A stretch of 64,000 nt of DNA from assembly GCA_023515745.1 (NCBI GenBank), contig JALECJ010000257.1:2606687-2670686 (forward strand), given 5' to 3'. The notes below the pieces were generated by a model, which was not told the DNA's origin, made no database searches, and worked only from the letters and a program-made list of their open reading frames with translations. This stretch comes from Amoeboaphelidium protococcarum. Taxonomy: Eukaryota; Aphelidiomycota; Aphelidea. Of this stretch, positions 1 through 11,500 are shown piece after piece (the first letter of the stretch is position 1; each line of letters starts with the position of its first letter). Both the position numbers and the translations under genes were made by a program.

Positions 1-573
1 GCTCACAGGAACACTAGAAAATCCAGGCGGTATTTTGCGCGCGTTCTATTACATTGATATTGCAGCGTCTTCTTGCAGTTTCCAGGCAAGCTCATGCATC
101 GACTAAGGACGTTAATTCAAAGAGGGAGCAGAAGACGGAGATTAATGGTAAACAACGTTCCCCTCACTTCCACCGTGTTCCTAGGGATTCTCGGTGGGCA
201 GCAGCAGCTTTTGATCAATACCAGCCAAGTGGCCGCCATGACCGAAATCAGACTGCGCCACACGGTCGGCCGAGCCTCCGGAATCAGCGCGATGACGGAC
301 GGAGCCACTTGGACATTCAGCCATGAGATTGACACTCTACGCGTTGCCAGTATTGTTATTAGATACCATATTCTTCGACAATTTATAGTTGTTGGTGTTA
401 AAGGAATCCTCAGACTTTTTCAAATTGACGCGGGATTAAAATGATGTCGACACGGAAGTAAACAACTTTGAGCATGACTGTGCGGATCGCTGCGACTTTG
501 CCATCGATGGATTCGGCGCCGGCTCCCAGCGTTCACGGATAGACTCACGACTCTTGTTAAAGGATGAATACAT
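1..573 (-). CDS. Possible hypothetical protein, cut by left edge
   Basis: With TAA/TAG read as Gln, a minus-strand frame stays open from about 759 to the window edge; the first ATG in it is at 573. The product would be hydrophilic and rich in Ser, Gly, Asn and Gln, without a domain I recognise. Two plus-strand frames over the same bases are also open for over 80 codons, one ending at TGA 326, and each looks about as protein-like. Because only TGA terminates here, open frames of this length arise by chance, so strand and reality are both undecided. Confidence 0.25.
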
Positions 574-944
574 AGTTAAAACTTTAATAGTGACTAATAA
601 TAAAAACCACAGGCAACTTTCAGCAGCTGCTTCTAATCTTGAACAATATGTATCTGGGAATGATGGGAAAAGAAGATTGGAAGAAAAGTGGCGCTGTTGT
701 ATTTCCGCCTCTTTGGTCTGCTTTACATCATCATCAAGGGGTCTTGTTAGGTAACGCAATACTAAGCAATAAGGTAGGAATTGTCAGAGTGTTGTCTTAG
801 TTGTATACAGAGGGGGTACATTTAAATTTATACAGTCAGCGACTTATGAAATAAAGTTTCCGAATATTTACAATTGAGAACGAACATTAGTAATCACAGT
901 CGCGTCACACAGTACAGTATAATAGTAATAACAATACACATTGA

Positions 945-1532
945 TCAAAGTTCATCCTTGCTTTCTTGATCTACTTAGAAGAGACCAGCCTTCTTTTTTA
1001 TTATTGAAATGTCAATCTATGAACATTAGTTGGTGCATACACCTTTCTACTCATCGCTGCCATCGCAGCAGTCACATACGCCATCACCAACCAGGAAAGA
1101 GGGAATGTAATGTGAGACATAGCCGCGATTTCTGCAGTAAAACTTTCCGTTACTACATGCTGAGGTTCCTGGTTCATCTAGGCCATCTAGTGGACAGTCG
1201 CAATAGTTGTCGTTTACCGCACTAATAGGTATAACTATTTGTCCATTATTGCATGTTATATTCTCGCCGCTGTACAACTTTAGATCTACATAAACAATAT
1301 TACAGTATGCTCTCGATAAATTATTAAGGTCGGCTAAATTCAACTTACCATTAGGATTGACGCCAGTTATATTAGACACAGGATCTAATTGCAAATATAA
1401 TTAAATCGAATCTAGTATTTACCTCCACATACTATTCTGTGAATTAAGTTATTCAATGTTGCAAAAATTGAATGAGTCGATTACCATTGAGAAAAGAAAA
1501 TCGCGGTCAAGAACTTGAAAGAGTTCAACCAT
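945..1532 (-). CDS. Short glucosidase II beta-like ER protein with KDEL tail
   Basis: The central part matches the N-terminal domain of glucosidase II beta subunit (PRKCSH/Gtb1), including YCDCPLDGLDEPGTSAC and DGVCDCCDGSDE, the paired Cys-rich LDLa-like calcium modules. Glucosidase II beta partners the catalytic alpha subunit in N-glycan trimming in the ER. The reading frame passes a TAG (Gln) after GSDE and ends KDEL-TGA, a perfect ER-retrieval signal. The model has two exons (1532-1433, 1384-945) with a 48-nt GTATGT...TTAG intron; total 179 residues. Family members are about 500 residues and carry a C-terminal mannose-receptor homology domain, absent here. The N-terminus is weak: no clear signal peptide follows ATG 1532, so the first exon may be wrong. 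A short ER chaperone derived from Gtb1 is an alternative. Confidence 0.75.
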
Positions 1533-1878
1533 TTGAAGCTAAGCGTTTATGAATTACGAAGTCAGAATTCTCAATGTTAAAATTGCACTTGATCTCACTG
1601 CATGCGTTATGTATACTGTATGTGTGATCCATCTATCTTATCACGCGCGATTTAGTGTTTGTTTGGTCGGTTGTATTATCTGTGACGGTTGGTTACCTGG
1701 ATATCACATGAATCGGCTCAATGGTCCAGCCGATAGTGGAATGTTTGCACTCATTAAATTCCGAACTTGATCAATTTCCAAGCCTAGTCGATCTTTAGTT
1801 TTGATTAGATTAGATTAGATTTGAAGAGTCCATATTGCTCCAAGCTTGGTACTGAAACTAATCTCATAATTGGCTGAA
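1533..1878. other. Divergent spacer, no gene recognised
   Basis: This AT-rich spacer lies between the 5' ends of the glucosidase II beta-like gene and the ARM-repeat gene and probably holds both promoters. A short GATTA repeat (about 1803-1818) is the only visible structure. A 73-codon plus-strand frame at 1549-1770 has no recognisable content. Confidence 0.5.
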
Positions 1879-4125
1879 ATGAGAGATACGTAGTAATTGC
1901 AAATAAGGCTGCCCAGTTAATGTCAGGTGGATCTAAAGTAGTTCATTGCCAATTCCGCTTCCATCGGCGATAAGGACACTGATGATGCGATGCAAATAGA
2001 TGGTTTGATTTACGGATTCGATGGTCTGCAGTAATAGCAAAGATTCGTCTCGGACGCTTTAGTAGCTCTGCATGTAAGTGGCTGCTGTAATGTCCTCAAA
2101 TCGGAACAGGCGATCGATGTGGTGCGGGCTGCGATTGTTTCAGAGCGTGGGAACTGTCAGCTGGACTTGTAACAGATGGCTCTACTGAGCGATTATATGA
2201 ATCAGTTTATTGAATTCTACTTTAAAGTATCTCAGTTCTTGGAGTTTGAGTACGTGTTCGATCTGTAGAAGGATGCAGTGTTTTAGCTGCTGAAATTGTT
2301 CAAGTCGCTGATGGCACAGTCTCGCTTAAAAGTTGCCGAACTGAAAGTGTTGCGTATCTTGTCACGTAACGACAGTATTGCAAGGTTGATGTGTCAGCCG
2401 TCCTGTGATTTATCGTTGTCTTTAGCTCAGCTTCTATTATCATGTCAAGATTCACATCTTATGGGCTAGGAGCAGGTAAATTGCACTGCTATTATTGCAA
2501 ATATGGCTTCTATAACTGAGAATCGAAGGAAACTTGTGGATTTACGCGTGATGGATTCCATAATTGGTAATATTAAGCTTTTCCGGAATGATTAACAAGT
2601 ACTTACAGAGATTTGCGCCGCTTTATCTAATCTAGCCTTGTTTGAAGACAGTGCTAAGCATATTGTGGAGCTGGAGGCATGCGCAATGCTGATTGAAATT
2701 ATCAAAGACAATCTTAGTTGTCCTGAGCTGGTTTGTCAGGCTTTGCATGTATTGTCGAATGTTGCCAAATAGGCAAAAGGTTACATTGATATTTCAAAAT
2801 TGATGCAATGTCTCAACCAAGTGGCTCATCATCCTTTATCGAGCAGTGATGTACATATTGCTCTCTGCAATGCGCTGGGCAGTTTTGCTTTTGCCAGGTA
2901 CGATCTGCTTGGATATGGTCTACAGATAACTGATATGATATTATAGACAATGGCTGATTTACATGATAATTTCTAATATCAAATGACTGCCTGCTTTACT
3001 TTGGCGCATATGTCATACAATGAGAGTCTGGATGCTGATCATTTCAGCCGCTTGCAAGGATTCTAATTAATTCTGAATGCCATGAAGCGCTTCTAGTTCC
3101 ACAAGAGTCTTTAGACCACTGCTTGTTTTGCTCTCGGCAGTGTGGCAAGTACCAACGAATTGCGTGAGGAGTTTATGAATCTAAATGGACATGAGTAAGT
3201 CATTATGGCTATGCGTACCGTGTATTCTTCAGTCAAGCCGTGTCAATCAGGTGGAGTGAAAAAGGTTGTTACTACTTTTCACGTGGACAGGTAATCTACT
3301 GGATCTGAAGATAGCAATGCCACCACCTCCATGTATACCACTGATTTGAATGAAGACGCGTCATAGTCGAGCAGTGGAAGCCCAAAGCATGATAAAGGTC
3401 TACCAAATGGTCTACTGCTTCAAATGTTTGCCAGTGTTGCTCTTATGAATCTGTCAGAACTTCCTGCATACAAAGAAGTGCTGGTGAGACGCGGAGTTGC
3501 AGTGCATTTGTATGAAGCCGCATAGAAAGTGAAGAGCTACGAAGAGCTGTACTTTGTCCTGATGACCATATTTGCTAGATTCACCGAGACCCTTAAGGAT
3601 CATGTTGTGTACATTAAGCCATAATAATCCTGTTGCATGTCTCTGCTGGAGAAAGCTTATTGCGCTGGTCTGCAAAGCATCTACGATTCTTAAGAGCGTG
3701 TAGTCATCACTGCAATGCGATCCAACTCTAATGGGCCATGGCCGGTGATTGCTCGAAGGATCTCACCTATACTGTCTGCATTCACGAATTTGATGTCTGC
3801 GGGAGGCGCAGGTAGTAGTAGTTCCACAAGCATTGTTAGGCGTCGTAGACGGAGATAGCCATCGCTGGATTGTCTTGAAGATGTTGTAAGATAGCACGTA
3901 CCTCAGCATATCCTCGCCTTGTTTCCAGATATTAAATATTGCGTTCGCTGCCATCGTCCAGTCTTTTACAAGAACTGCATACGTCAATACCATATGCAGC
4001 GTAATTGTTCTAAATTGGATTTGTATTGCAATGAAGAATGTGCCGAAAAGTATGATGATTAATTTGCCTCAGGGGAAAAGAAGCTGATCCAAGTTGAACT
4101 TACTGATGAAGAGCTTCGATGGTGA
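1879..4125 (+). CDS. ARM-repeat protein with C-terminal zinc cluster
   Basis: One uninterrupted 748-codon frame from ATG 1879 (first ATG after an in-frame TGA at 1822) to TGA 4123-4125, with many in-frame TAA/TAG read as Gln. Most of the protein is a series of hydrophobic alpha-helical repeats of armadillo type, with segments such as EICAALSNLALFEDS and VCQALHVLSNVAKQ at roughly residues 230-300. A Ser/Thr-rich linker lies around residues 465-505 and a basic RRRRRR run near 655. The last 60 residues carry a Cys/His cluster, CVRCHRPVFYKNC followed by LYCNEEC, that looks able to bind zinc. I do not recognise the family. Scaffold or nuclear-transport adaptor is possible but unsupported. It converges with the ZSWIM7 gene 53 bp downstream. 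Confidence 0.8.
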
Positions 4126-4178
4126 TCTTTTTATTTATTTGAAACTTAGAATTAATAGATGTTTTATCAATTATCCAT

Positions 4179-4656
4179 TCACATTAAACAGATTTTATTT
4201 ACAAACGATGGTCCATCAATCTTGGATTCAACAATCAGCCCAAGTGCAGAAGCCAAATCAGCAGCGATCAAATGCGCACAGATGTCGCGTGTTTAAAACG
4301 TCTCACACCCACAGAACATCGAATATTGATTATAGAGACATGTTTGGTCTCCAATCTACAATATTTAATACTTCATTAACTAGTTGTGCAAAACTGAAAA
4401 CATTGATGGTATAACATACGTACTTGGAACAAGTCTGTAACAGCATATATCAATCTCGTTACTGAATTGGGATTGTCCAACATGATCAAAGCATCTCCAA
4501 CCAAATCGCCGTACAAAACATAGAGACTACAACTCAAATTTAACATAAGACTGAATTATTCCAACGAAAGTCTTACCCATATAATAAAGGTCGTGTTATG
4601 CTTTTTGAACGCTTCACTTCACTCAAGAGAGTCTCCTCCATCACAGAACGTGACAT
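4179..4656 (-). CDS. ZSWIM7: SWIM zinc-finger protein, ZSWIM7/Sws1 homologue
   Basis: Three exons on the minus strand (4656-4577, 4526-4424, 4355-4179) with GT-TAG introns of 50 and 68 nt give a 119-residue protein, close to the usual ZSWIM7 size. Exon 2 encodes LYGLYVLYGDLVGDALIMLD, matching the family's conserved leader. Exon 3 has the SWIM motif as FCGCETF...CAHLIAADLA (CxC...CxH), which binds zinc. ZSWIM7/Sws1 forms the Shu complex with a RAD51 paralogue and supports homologous recombination. The exon phases fit exactly (80+103+177 nt). It ends 53 bp from the convergent ARM gene and starts 66 bp from the end of the Hem25 gene, which is on the same strand. Confidence 0.85.
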
Positions 4657-4721
4657 CTTGAGACACAGCACTGAAAGAAGATCAAGAGGCGAGAAACATC
4701 ACTATAAAGAGTAAATCAAAA

Positions 4722-5655
4722 TCAAAGTTTCTATTGAGATGAGAAATGCACGAGTAGCTCTTCATACATGGTCCAAGTTATGGCCGCACTCAGAGTTTTA
4801 CGAATAAGTCGGGGGACGACGCCTGAGAAGAACACCCGGTAACCTTCATTTAAGAGAAGCGATTTGGCGGCGGCAAACATGTTCTTGTACTTGTTCGGTG
4901 ACAGTTATATTCTGACACGCAGTACATCGAATGGCTAAGTGGCAGCAGTGGCAAGAATCCCAGCATTCACCGCCGCAGTCATATTGATAAAGGCATTACG
5001 AGATTCGCCATTCAGTTGAAACATCTCTAAAGATGACAGCGGCTTCTTCAAATGCTCATATATTAGAACGTATATACCTGAGTAAGGTGCATCCCGAAGA
5101 GCAGTGCTTCCAAAACCATAAAAGAACCCGCGGATCCCGTCAGTTCGCCATATGCTACTGAAAGCGTCACCAAGACTTTTATAATTGTACATGCTCGATT
5201 CATACCGAGATTTTATAACTGTGAAAGGCATAAGTAGAAATCCGACTGAGACGCGAGCGAACGATCCTGCAAGTAGATTTATCATTGCTTAATTGGATGC
5301 GCCAACAATTGGGTCAAGTAACCGCTTGGAAGCGTTAAGAGTGCCAAAATATAGGGAAGATCCTGGAGTATTACGTAGTATGGTGGGCACTGTACCCTTC
5401 CACAGACTGAGCACTGATCCACTATTAATGATCGACCGTGTGATGTTCATTATGGATCGTTTGCCTGCAACTTCTCCACTCTGCATTCTTGTCTTGACCA
5501 AATCTAAAGGTTATAGAGCGATGCAATTGATCATACCTACAAATTAGCCTTACTTCGATAAGAGATTAGATGTGCATTATAAAATTCATACCACTTATTG
5601 CACCAGCTATAAGGTGATTTGATGTATTATGTTATCGTTGTTTTATCGACGTCAT
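4722..5655 (-). CDS. HEM25: Mitochondrial glycine carrier (SLC25A38/Hem25 type)
   Basis: A mitochondrial carrier with three repeats, each showing the signature: [20 protein letters not shown] and PFDVLRVRIQ. The second repeat, with its SRYE and LRDAPYSGIYV segments, is characteristic of SLC25A38/Hem25, which imports glycine for haem synthesis across the inner membrane. Two exons (5655-5592, 5536-4722) are joined by removing a 55-nt intron that splits the first helix at ISG|MIN; total 292 residues, normal for the family. Several conserved Gln positions are TAA/TAG, for example the Gln just before PLDLVKTR. Start chosen at the ATG that gives a short hydrophilic leader before HLIAGAISG. Confidence 0.92.
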
Positions 5656-6032
5656 CAGTATTTTTTACTGTCCTCACTCGCCACCATTTAACGTGAAGAA
5701 AAGCACCTTCTTACAGTATTTCACGCTGAACTATGAAAAAAGACATAAGATAATTAACAATTAAATAGAACATTGAGCACTACATTCAAGATTACTTTCT
5801 TATTCACTTTTAACCTTAAACCAAACTTTATAAAATTCTCCGTCAGATGACTGATATGCCAATTCTTGATTTGTTGTTACGTGTCAAGTGATCACAAATT
5901 ACTCGTGACCTCGCATTATTGTTGTTACAACCGGCCGGTGCATCCTCAATCTTTTTACTCTTAATTACTATATACGCATTACAGTATAATCAATCAATCA
6001 ATTTAATACTATAAGATTAGAGATTAAATTTA
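5656..6032. promoter_or_regulatory. Divergent spacer between HEM25 and RBR gene
   Basis: A 377-bp AT-rich spacer between two divergent start codons. No gene, repeat or clear motif was found, so it presumably contains both promoters. An upstream exon of the RBR gene could lie here but none is obvious. Confidence 0.4.
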
Positions 6033-7436
6033 ATGAATCTGCAGTACTTTTAAGAAAAGTGCTCCATTTGCTTTGATAATCGTTATGATTTCTGCCTGCC
6101 GAGGTGCCGTGATCAGTTTTGTAAGTAATGCTTTCAGCAATATGTGAAGACAATACTGAATTCAATGGGTTGGTCTTATGTGTTTGGTACTGATACTGAC
6201 AATGACTCTGATATGGATTAAAATAAAGCTTTATCCTCATTTATAAAATGCCCAGTCTGTATGGATGCTCTTACATTGCCTGAATGGCGGCTGTGGGTTG
6301 ATTAAGGCACTGTTGATTTGTTTGAAACGCGTTGTGGCTTAGACGCCCAGTTTAAGGCTCTTCACAGATTCTGCCCAGAATGCGGTGATTAGGTAGACTT
6401 GATTAAGAGAAGCAATACGAGTGATTGTAATATTGATACCGTACACTAATAACTGTTATAGATAGCAGAGTAGTTTCTGGAACTGATTGGCAATGATAAT
6501 GCATCCGAGCCTGCACGCGAGTCCATAGGTGAAAAGTTGATTTATCTAATCAAAAGGCATACTCGAGTAGATTTGCTTGCATAAGATGAAGAGGGTCCAC
6601 TGCCATCCAAAGTATCAATTGTATAGATATATCACTTCATTGTAGATGAATTCATGCTACATTAGAAGAAATCGCTGCAAGATGTCGAAATGATGATAAT
6701 GGATTCTCCTGTGACGCGGTCAAAGGCAAAGAAGTTGCGCCTTGAAGGATTACTTCCAACACCAGATTCACCAAACGGTAATAATGGTTTTAAGAAGTAG
6801 TCTCTGTAGAACTTGAATACTATATGCGCCAATGTTATTACTCTGTGTGACGTACCATCTCAGTATCGGTCACTATAGTTTGAGTATTTGAAATAATTTC
6901 CAGTGGTAGAGTGCAATAATCATATGAGGCCAGTGGCATTCTGCTTTAAATGTTGTGATACAAGTCATGGAACTGACCTTATGGCAAATCCAGAGTCACA
7001 GACTAGTTGCTTAGATTACATGTACCGAACGTCACGCAACACCGAAGTGAAGGACTCTGAATATCAAAAGATTATAGAGTGGAAGTACTTTAATAGTAAA
7101 CCATGTCCTCGATGTCATACATTGATTGAACGCGATGAAGGCTGTAACAAGGTTGATTGCACCATGTGCGGCTTCAAGTTTTGTTGGTTATGCATGAATA
7201 AATGGGGTGGAGAATGTTCTTATTACAGATGCGTGGCATAACCAGTCACGCCACTGAATGCTAATTCATCATAAGAGCATATGAAAGACAAAGAGATAGA
7301 AAACACGACACCAACACGTAACAGCATTGTGGTTACTGAACTTGGCGTTCCTGACGTGTTCAAGATTGAGCAGAGACTATCCAGTCTACCTAATTCACCT
7401 ATATCTGCTACCGCGCCTGGAGGATCTACTTTGTGA
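6033..7436 (+). CDS. RBR (RING-between-RING) E3 ubiquitin ligase
   Basis: A single 467-codon frame from ATG 6033 to TGA 7436. The N-terminal RING1 reads CSICFDN...FCLPRCRDQFCKQC with the FCKQCFQQYV segment typical of RBR ligases. A between-RING zinc region follows (IKCPVCMDAL, FCPEC). The C-terminal domain has NSKPCPRCHTLIERDEGC and FKFCWLC, matching the RING2/IBR module. RBR enzymes form a ubiquitin thioester on a RING2 cysteine. The middle (residues about 205-255) is a disordered linker. An RWD domain, found upstream of RING1 in RNF14/Itt1 relatives, is not visible, so the protein either lacks it or has an unseen upstream exon. Which RBR subfamily it belongs to is not clear. Confidence 0.85.
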
Positions 7437-7565
7437 TGGACATCAAGATTGAGCTATACTGACTAAATAAAAAGAAAAACATAAAATGAGAATTGCAGCC
7501 AGTGATGTTAATAAATACAATCTATAAGTATGTCAATTCATTCCACTTCTCCATTAGGATTAATT

Positions 7566-7820
7566 TCAAGTCATCAATCGCATCAAGGCAAGACCGGCAA
7601 AAGTTGCTGAAACGCCAGTGAGCCATTTTGGGCCATGCCGAAATCCAAAAGTCGCCCGTCTGAAACGCGACTGCGCCTCTATATCAGTGTAGTGATGACT
7701 CTTCAGAGCCTCACTCCTCTGCACATAAGCTGCATATAGAGATACCCCAGTAAACGCTGCGGTACCAGTGAGCCTACACTACCAGCAATCACCATTCCTT
7801 GTGATTTCATTGTCTGACAT
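7566..7820 (-). CDS. Small DUF4536-type (DMAC1/TMEM261-like) membrane protein
   Basis: An 84-residue minus-strand frame with ATG at 7820 and TGA at 7566. The sequence has DCWQCRLTGTAAFTGVSLY, resembling the CWxCRxxSG...G..Y signature of the DUF4536 family (DMAC1/TMEM261, an assembly factor for the distal arm of mitochondrial complex I), followed by a second short hydrophobic stretch near the C-terminus. It fills the gap between the RBR and PIG-O genes. Length fits the family. The match rests on a short motif, so the assignment is tentative, but the frame uses TAG for Gln in the CxxC-like motif and looks real. Confidence 0.6.
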
Positions 7821-7974
7821 TTTATTATATTGAAGAATCCGACAGCGAGAAAAGAGATAGGGAAATTGTTGAATCGCTTTTAGAGGGATCTTCGTTTGTT
7901 TCGCCAAGTTTAACACTTCTCAATAACAATTTTCAATTACTCTTGATAACAGCCATAAATCGAATGCATCTGAG

Positions 7975-10710
7975 ATGAAAATGAACTTTAGCCAAGTTGT
8001 AATCTTATGGGTAGTATCTGTGGTATTCATTTACTATTTTTAGAAAGGATTCCTTCTTGCACGGCTGGCCTTACCTGATGTATCTCAAGAAGATGAGAGT
8101 AACACTGTGGCTGGAATTTCTGCAAAGCACAACAAGATTGTCATTATGCTGATTGATGCCCTCAGATATGACTTTATTAGTCCTGATCCTTAGCTATTAT
8201 CTTATAATGATGGACAAGTTAATAAAAATTTTCATTTGAATATGCCAGCCATGAGCGATAGAGTAAAGAATGTGCCATAGAACGCTAGATTGCTACATTT
8301 TACTGCAGATCCACCCACGACGACTCTATAACGATTATAGGCTTTACTGACTGGCTCGCTGCCAACATTCATTGATGCTGCGTCTAATTTTAACAGTGAT
8401 AAGCTTAAGGAGGATAACTGGGTTCTATAGGCTGCAAAGAAGCACAAGATTTTATTCTTTGGAGATGATACATGGATTCAGACTCTTGGATATGATCATT
8501 TTGTAAATGGTTCAGAAGGATATGAGAGCTTTGAAGTCTGGGATCTGGATACTGTAGATAAATCTATTGATCGGCGTATATGGAAGTACATTGAACAAGA
8601 AAATCTGGATAAATGGGATGTTATGGTTACCCATTGGTTGGGCATTGATCACGCTGGTCACATTTATGGTCCTGATCATTCTGAAATGAAGCGAAAGTAA
8701 GTTGATTTAAATTAAGCTGTAGAGAAAGTGATTTTATAGATTGATAAACTTAATTCGCGCTCTGAGCGAGATAATATTCTCCTATTCGTCTTTGGTGATC
8801 ATGGGATGAATTCGCAGGGAGATCATGGTGGCGATTCTATGGCTGAAGTTGATGCTGGTCTTTTTGTGTACAGTGCTTCGCCAGTATTCGATCAATATAA
8901 AGTGTCATCTACCTCTGAAACGTCTCTGAGCTATGAATAAATGTCTCAAATTGATCTGGTACCTACTCTATGTGCTCTGCTCGGAGTAACTATACCGTTC
9001 AGTAATTTGGGATTTTTGAATCTTGATCTGCTGAAGTCGTTAATGGCTTTTAAGGCAAATGATGAAGGAATATAATTGAATAGCTTGGCTAAGCGGAACT
9101 ATAATTAAATCGTGAAATATCTTAATGCTTACTCTGCTCATTCACGTCTCGATTTTGATGGCTAATAGTCTGGCGAGAGTATCAAAGATTTCGCTTAGTT
9201 CTAGCAGGCTGGTAAGTCTATTTTGGAAAAGTTGCGACACATTTGGGCACGATTTAATTTAGACTTAATGATATTGGCGTCATTTGGTCTGATACTTACA
9301 GTATTGGTGTTCTCCTTTTCATCTAAGCAAGAATTATTAGTCCACTTCAGCTTAAGTGATATTGTGTTAATTTTGTCATTTGGTACAGTACTTGGTGTAT
9401 CCTTGTATAACTTACAGGTGCTAGACGGCTCTCGCTCTGATTTAATACTTATTACCTCAATAGTCAGTTTACTGGTTTCTATACTGCTTCGGTAAAGTAG
9501 TAGCGTAGATATTTGGGATATATCATGTGTATATTCCCTCAGTATTGACACTTTACCTGTATTGCTGGCATTATTCCATTGTTTTATCTACACTTCGAAT
9601 AGTCTCGTAGTTCATGAAGATCATGTATGTGTCTATCTCTTGTAATCTGTACTTGCACTCTGTTTAGTACGAGGTGTCTAGCCTAAATGGAAAATAATTA
9701 GCGCCATGTTTATTACCAGATATCTGTCTGTGCTGAGTAGTTGTCGCGAGGAGAAAGGCCGTCAGTGCCTGAATACCTTCAAAGCTCATCCTTTATCACT
9801 GGTCAAAGATTTGCCTTTGCTATCTCCATAGTATCTCTCTAATTACCAGCATGCCATCTAGCTGGGAATCTTAATTTTGCTGTCATCCATCTGTCTCTAC
9901 CTATCTCGTTCATTCGGCAAGATAACTTTTATAAGCCTATGTAAATATGCCTTTATCTTGACTTTCATTGCGTTCTATTGGGCAGTTGATGGAAACACCT
10001 GGTTTATGGACGTTCGGTTTTAAGGTATCCTTATTCACCATATGTTGATGCGTATCTGCATGCTTCTGTCTGGTGCATGGTTCTTGTAGTTTATCGTGTC
10101 ATAATAGCCTGAGTCTAAGGCTAATGTCTTCGATCTGATCCCAATTATGCACTGTATCGCTTCTTGTGCATAATCTCTTCCCGGAGTTATCGTATTATCT
10201 TTGGTGACTATAGCCTGTCAACTTCTCGTCTCTACTTCAAATGATTAAGAATCCGTCGATGCTGGATGGCAAATTGCAGTATTTTATCTGCTGGGCAATG
10301 TTGCATTCTTTGCTACTGGTCACTAGGCTGCTTTCTCTTCAATATAATTTGAGAGTGGTTTTATTGGTCTTGAGGCTTTCAATTTCTACCTCTCTGGTGG
10401 ATTGGTGATTCTCAACAGTGTTGGTGGCTGGCTACTGTGCACGGCTGCTTTGGCTCTAACTCTTTGTCGCGATTAGAATAATAATGCTGTCCAGTCAAAG
10501 TGGAAGACATTTATCCTTGTTATACTCGTAGATATTACGATGAGTTGTGTATTCACTGCCTAATTTAGAAGACATTTGATGGTATGGAAAGTATTTGCTC
10601 CGCGATTCATGCTGGCCGCCGTCGACTTTATCATACGCGGTGGAGTGTCTGTATTTCTATACTTGTGTATTAAGCAGGATGGAACTTGGTATAATAAAGA
10701 TTAACAATGA
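7975..10710 (+). CDS. PIGO: GPI ethanolamine phosphate transferase 3 (PIG-O/Gpi13)
   Basis: A single 911-codon frame (ATG 7975, or ATG 7981 in the same frame) ending at TGA 10708-10710. The lumenal catalytic domain of the alkaline-phosphatase-like superfamily shows MLIDALRYDF, HWLGIDHAGHIYGPDH and FGDHGMNSQGDHGG, all with metal-binding Asp/His residues. LIDALRYDF is typical of PIG-O/Gpi13, which adds the bridging ethanolamine phosphate to the third mannose of the GPI anchor in the ER. An N-terminal TM anchor precedes it, and the C-terminal 500 residues hold a dozen or so TM segments. Length fits the family (about 1000). More than 30 in-frame TAA/TAG codons act as Gln. It converges on the LOG gene with only 31 bp between stops. 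Confidence 0.93.
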
Positions 10711-10741
10711 TAATTGTATGTGAAATATCAAGCAATCATTA

Positions 10742-11356
10742 TCATATTTCTTTGGAACTTAATCTAGCTTTCGTAGACCAGGAGTCCTTTTTAAGAATCC
10801 ATTTGCTTTCATCAATTGGGTCTTTGAACTGATCCATCGCGTCAAGCAATGCAGCCGGAGAGTCAGCGACTAACACCAGTTATCTGCTCTACTCATCAAT
10901 AAAGCCTTCTGTCACAGCATGGTCCATCCATTTAATCAAGTGATCGTAATACCCATTCACATTCAAGATTCCCACAGGTTTATTATGTATTCTCAGCTGA
11001 CTCCATGTTGTGGTCTCTATCAGTTCTTCCAGAGTGCCGAATCCACCAGGGAGAGATATAAACGCGTCAGACATATCAGACATTAAAGATTTCCGCTCAT
11101 GCATAGTATCAACCACTACAGTCTCGCCATATCCATCTCCACTGACCGCGTGTAAAGCTTTTGGGATAATACCGACAACTTTCCCGCCATTGTCGGTGAT
11201 ACTTCGCGCCACCTCGGCCATGAGTCCTAGATTACCACCACCATAAATCAATTTTATGCCTCGCTTGATAAATTCCTCAGCCAAAGCTTGAGCTTAGTTC
11301 GCGTAAATAGCATTCTTACCTTTAGAAGAACCGCAATAGACACAAACCGTCTTCAT
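10742..11356 (-). CDS. LOG-family nucleoside-5'-monophosphate phosphoribohydrolase
   Basis: A 204-residue protein with all LOG ('lysine decarboxylase-like') hallmarks: VCVYCGSS at the N-terminus, YGGGNLGLM, MHERKSLM and the catalytic PGGFGTLEE motif around residue 105. LOG enzymes cleave ribose 5-phosphate from nucleotides. Plant and bacterial members release active cytokinin base from cytokinin riboside monophosphate. Length fits. Start is the ATG directly before KTVCVYCGSS. It lies tail to tail with PIG-O. In an organism that may parasitise algae, cytokinin release is an attractive but unproven role; general AMP phosphoribohydrolase activity is the conservative reading. Confidence 0.92.
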
Positions 11357-11500
11357 TCTGTTGAGATCGAAGATCACTTTCGGCGAAGTAAAAAGAGCAA
11401 AATTTTGTTATGGAAAACCAATTACAGGCGATTGAAGCGCGATTTATAGAAGCTGCTATGCAATATAATGGCACAAATATTTAGATTTTTTACATAGAGT
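11357..11500. other. Short spacer with a doubtful plus-strand frame
   Basis: The 144 bp between the LOG start and the end of the GATAD1-like gene contain ATG 11410, which opens a 56-codon plus-strand frame running to TGA 11580 inside the antisense gene. Nothing recognisable is encoded, so I treat it as chance. Confidence 0.4.

Noticed and set aside
1549-1770. 73-codon hydrophobic frame upstream of the ARM gene
   Set aside because: It lies in the divergent spacer, has no conserved motif and would leave no promoter for the ARM gene.
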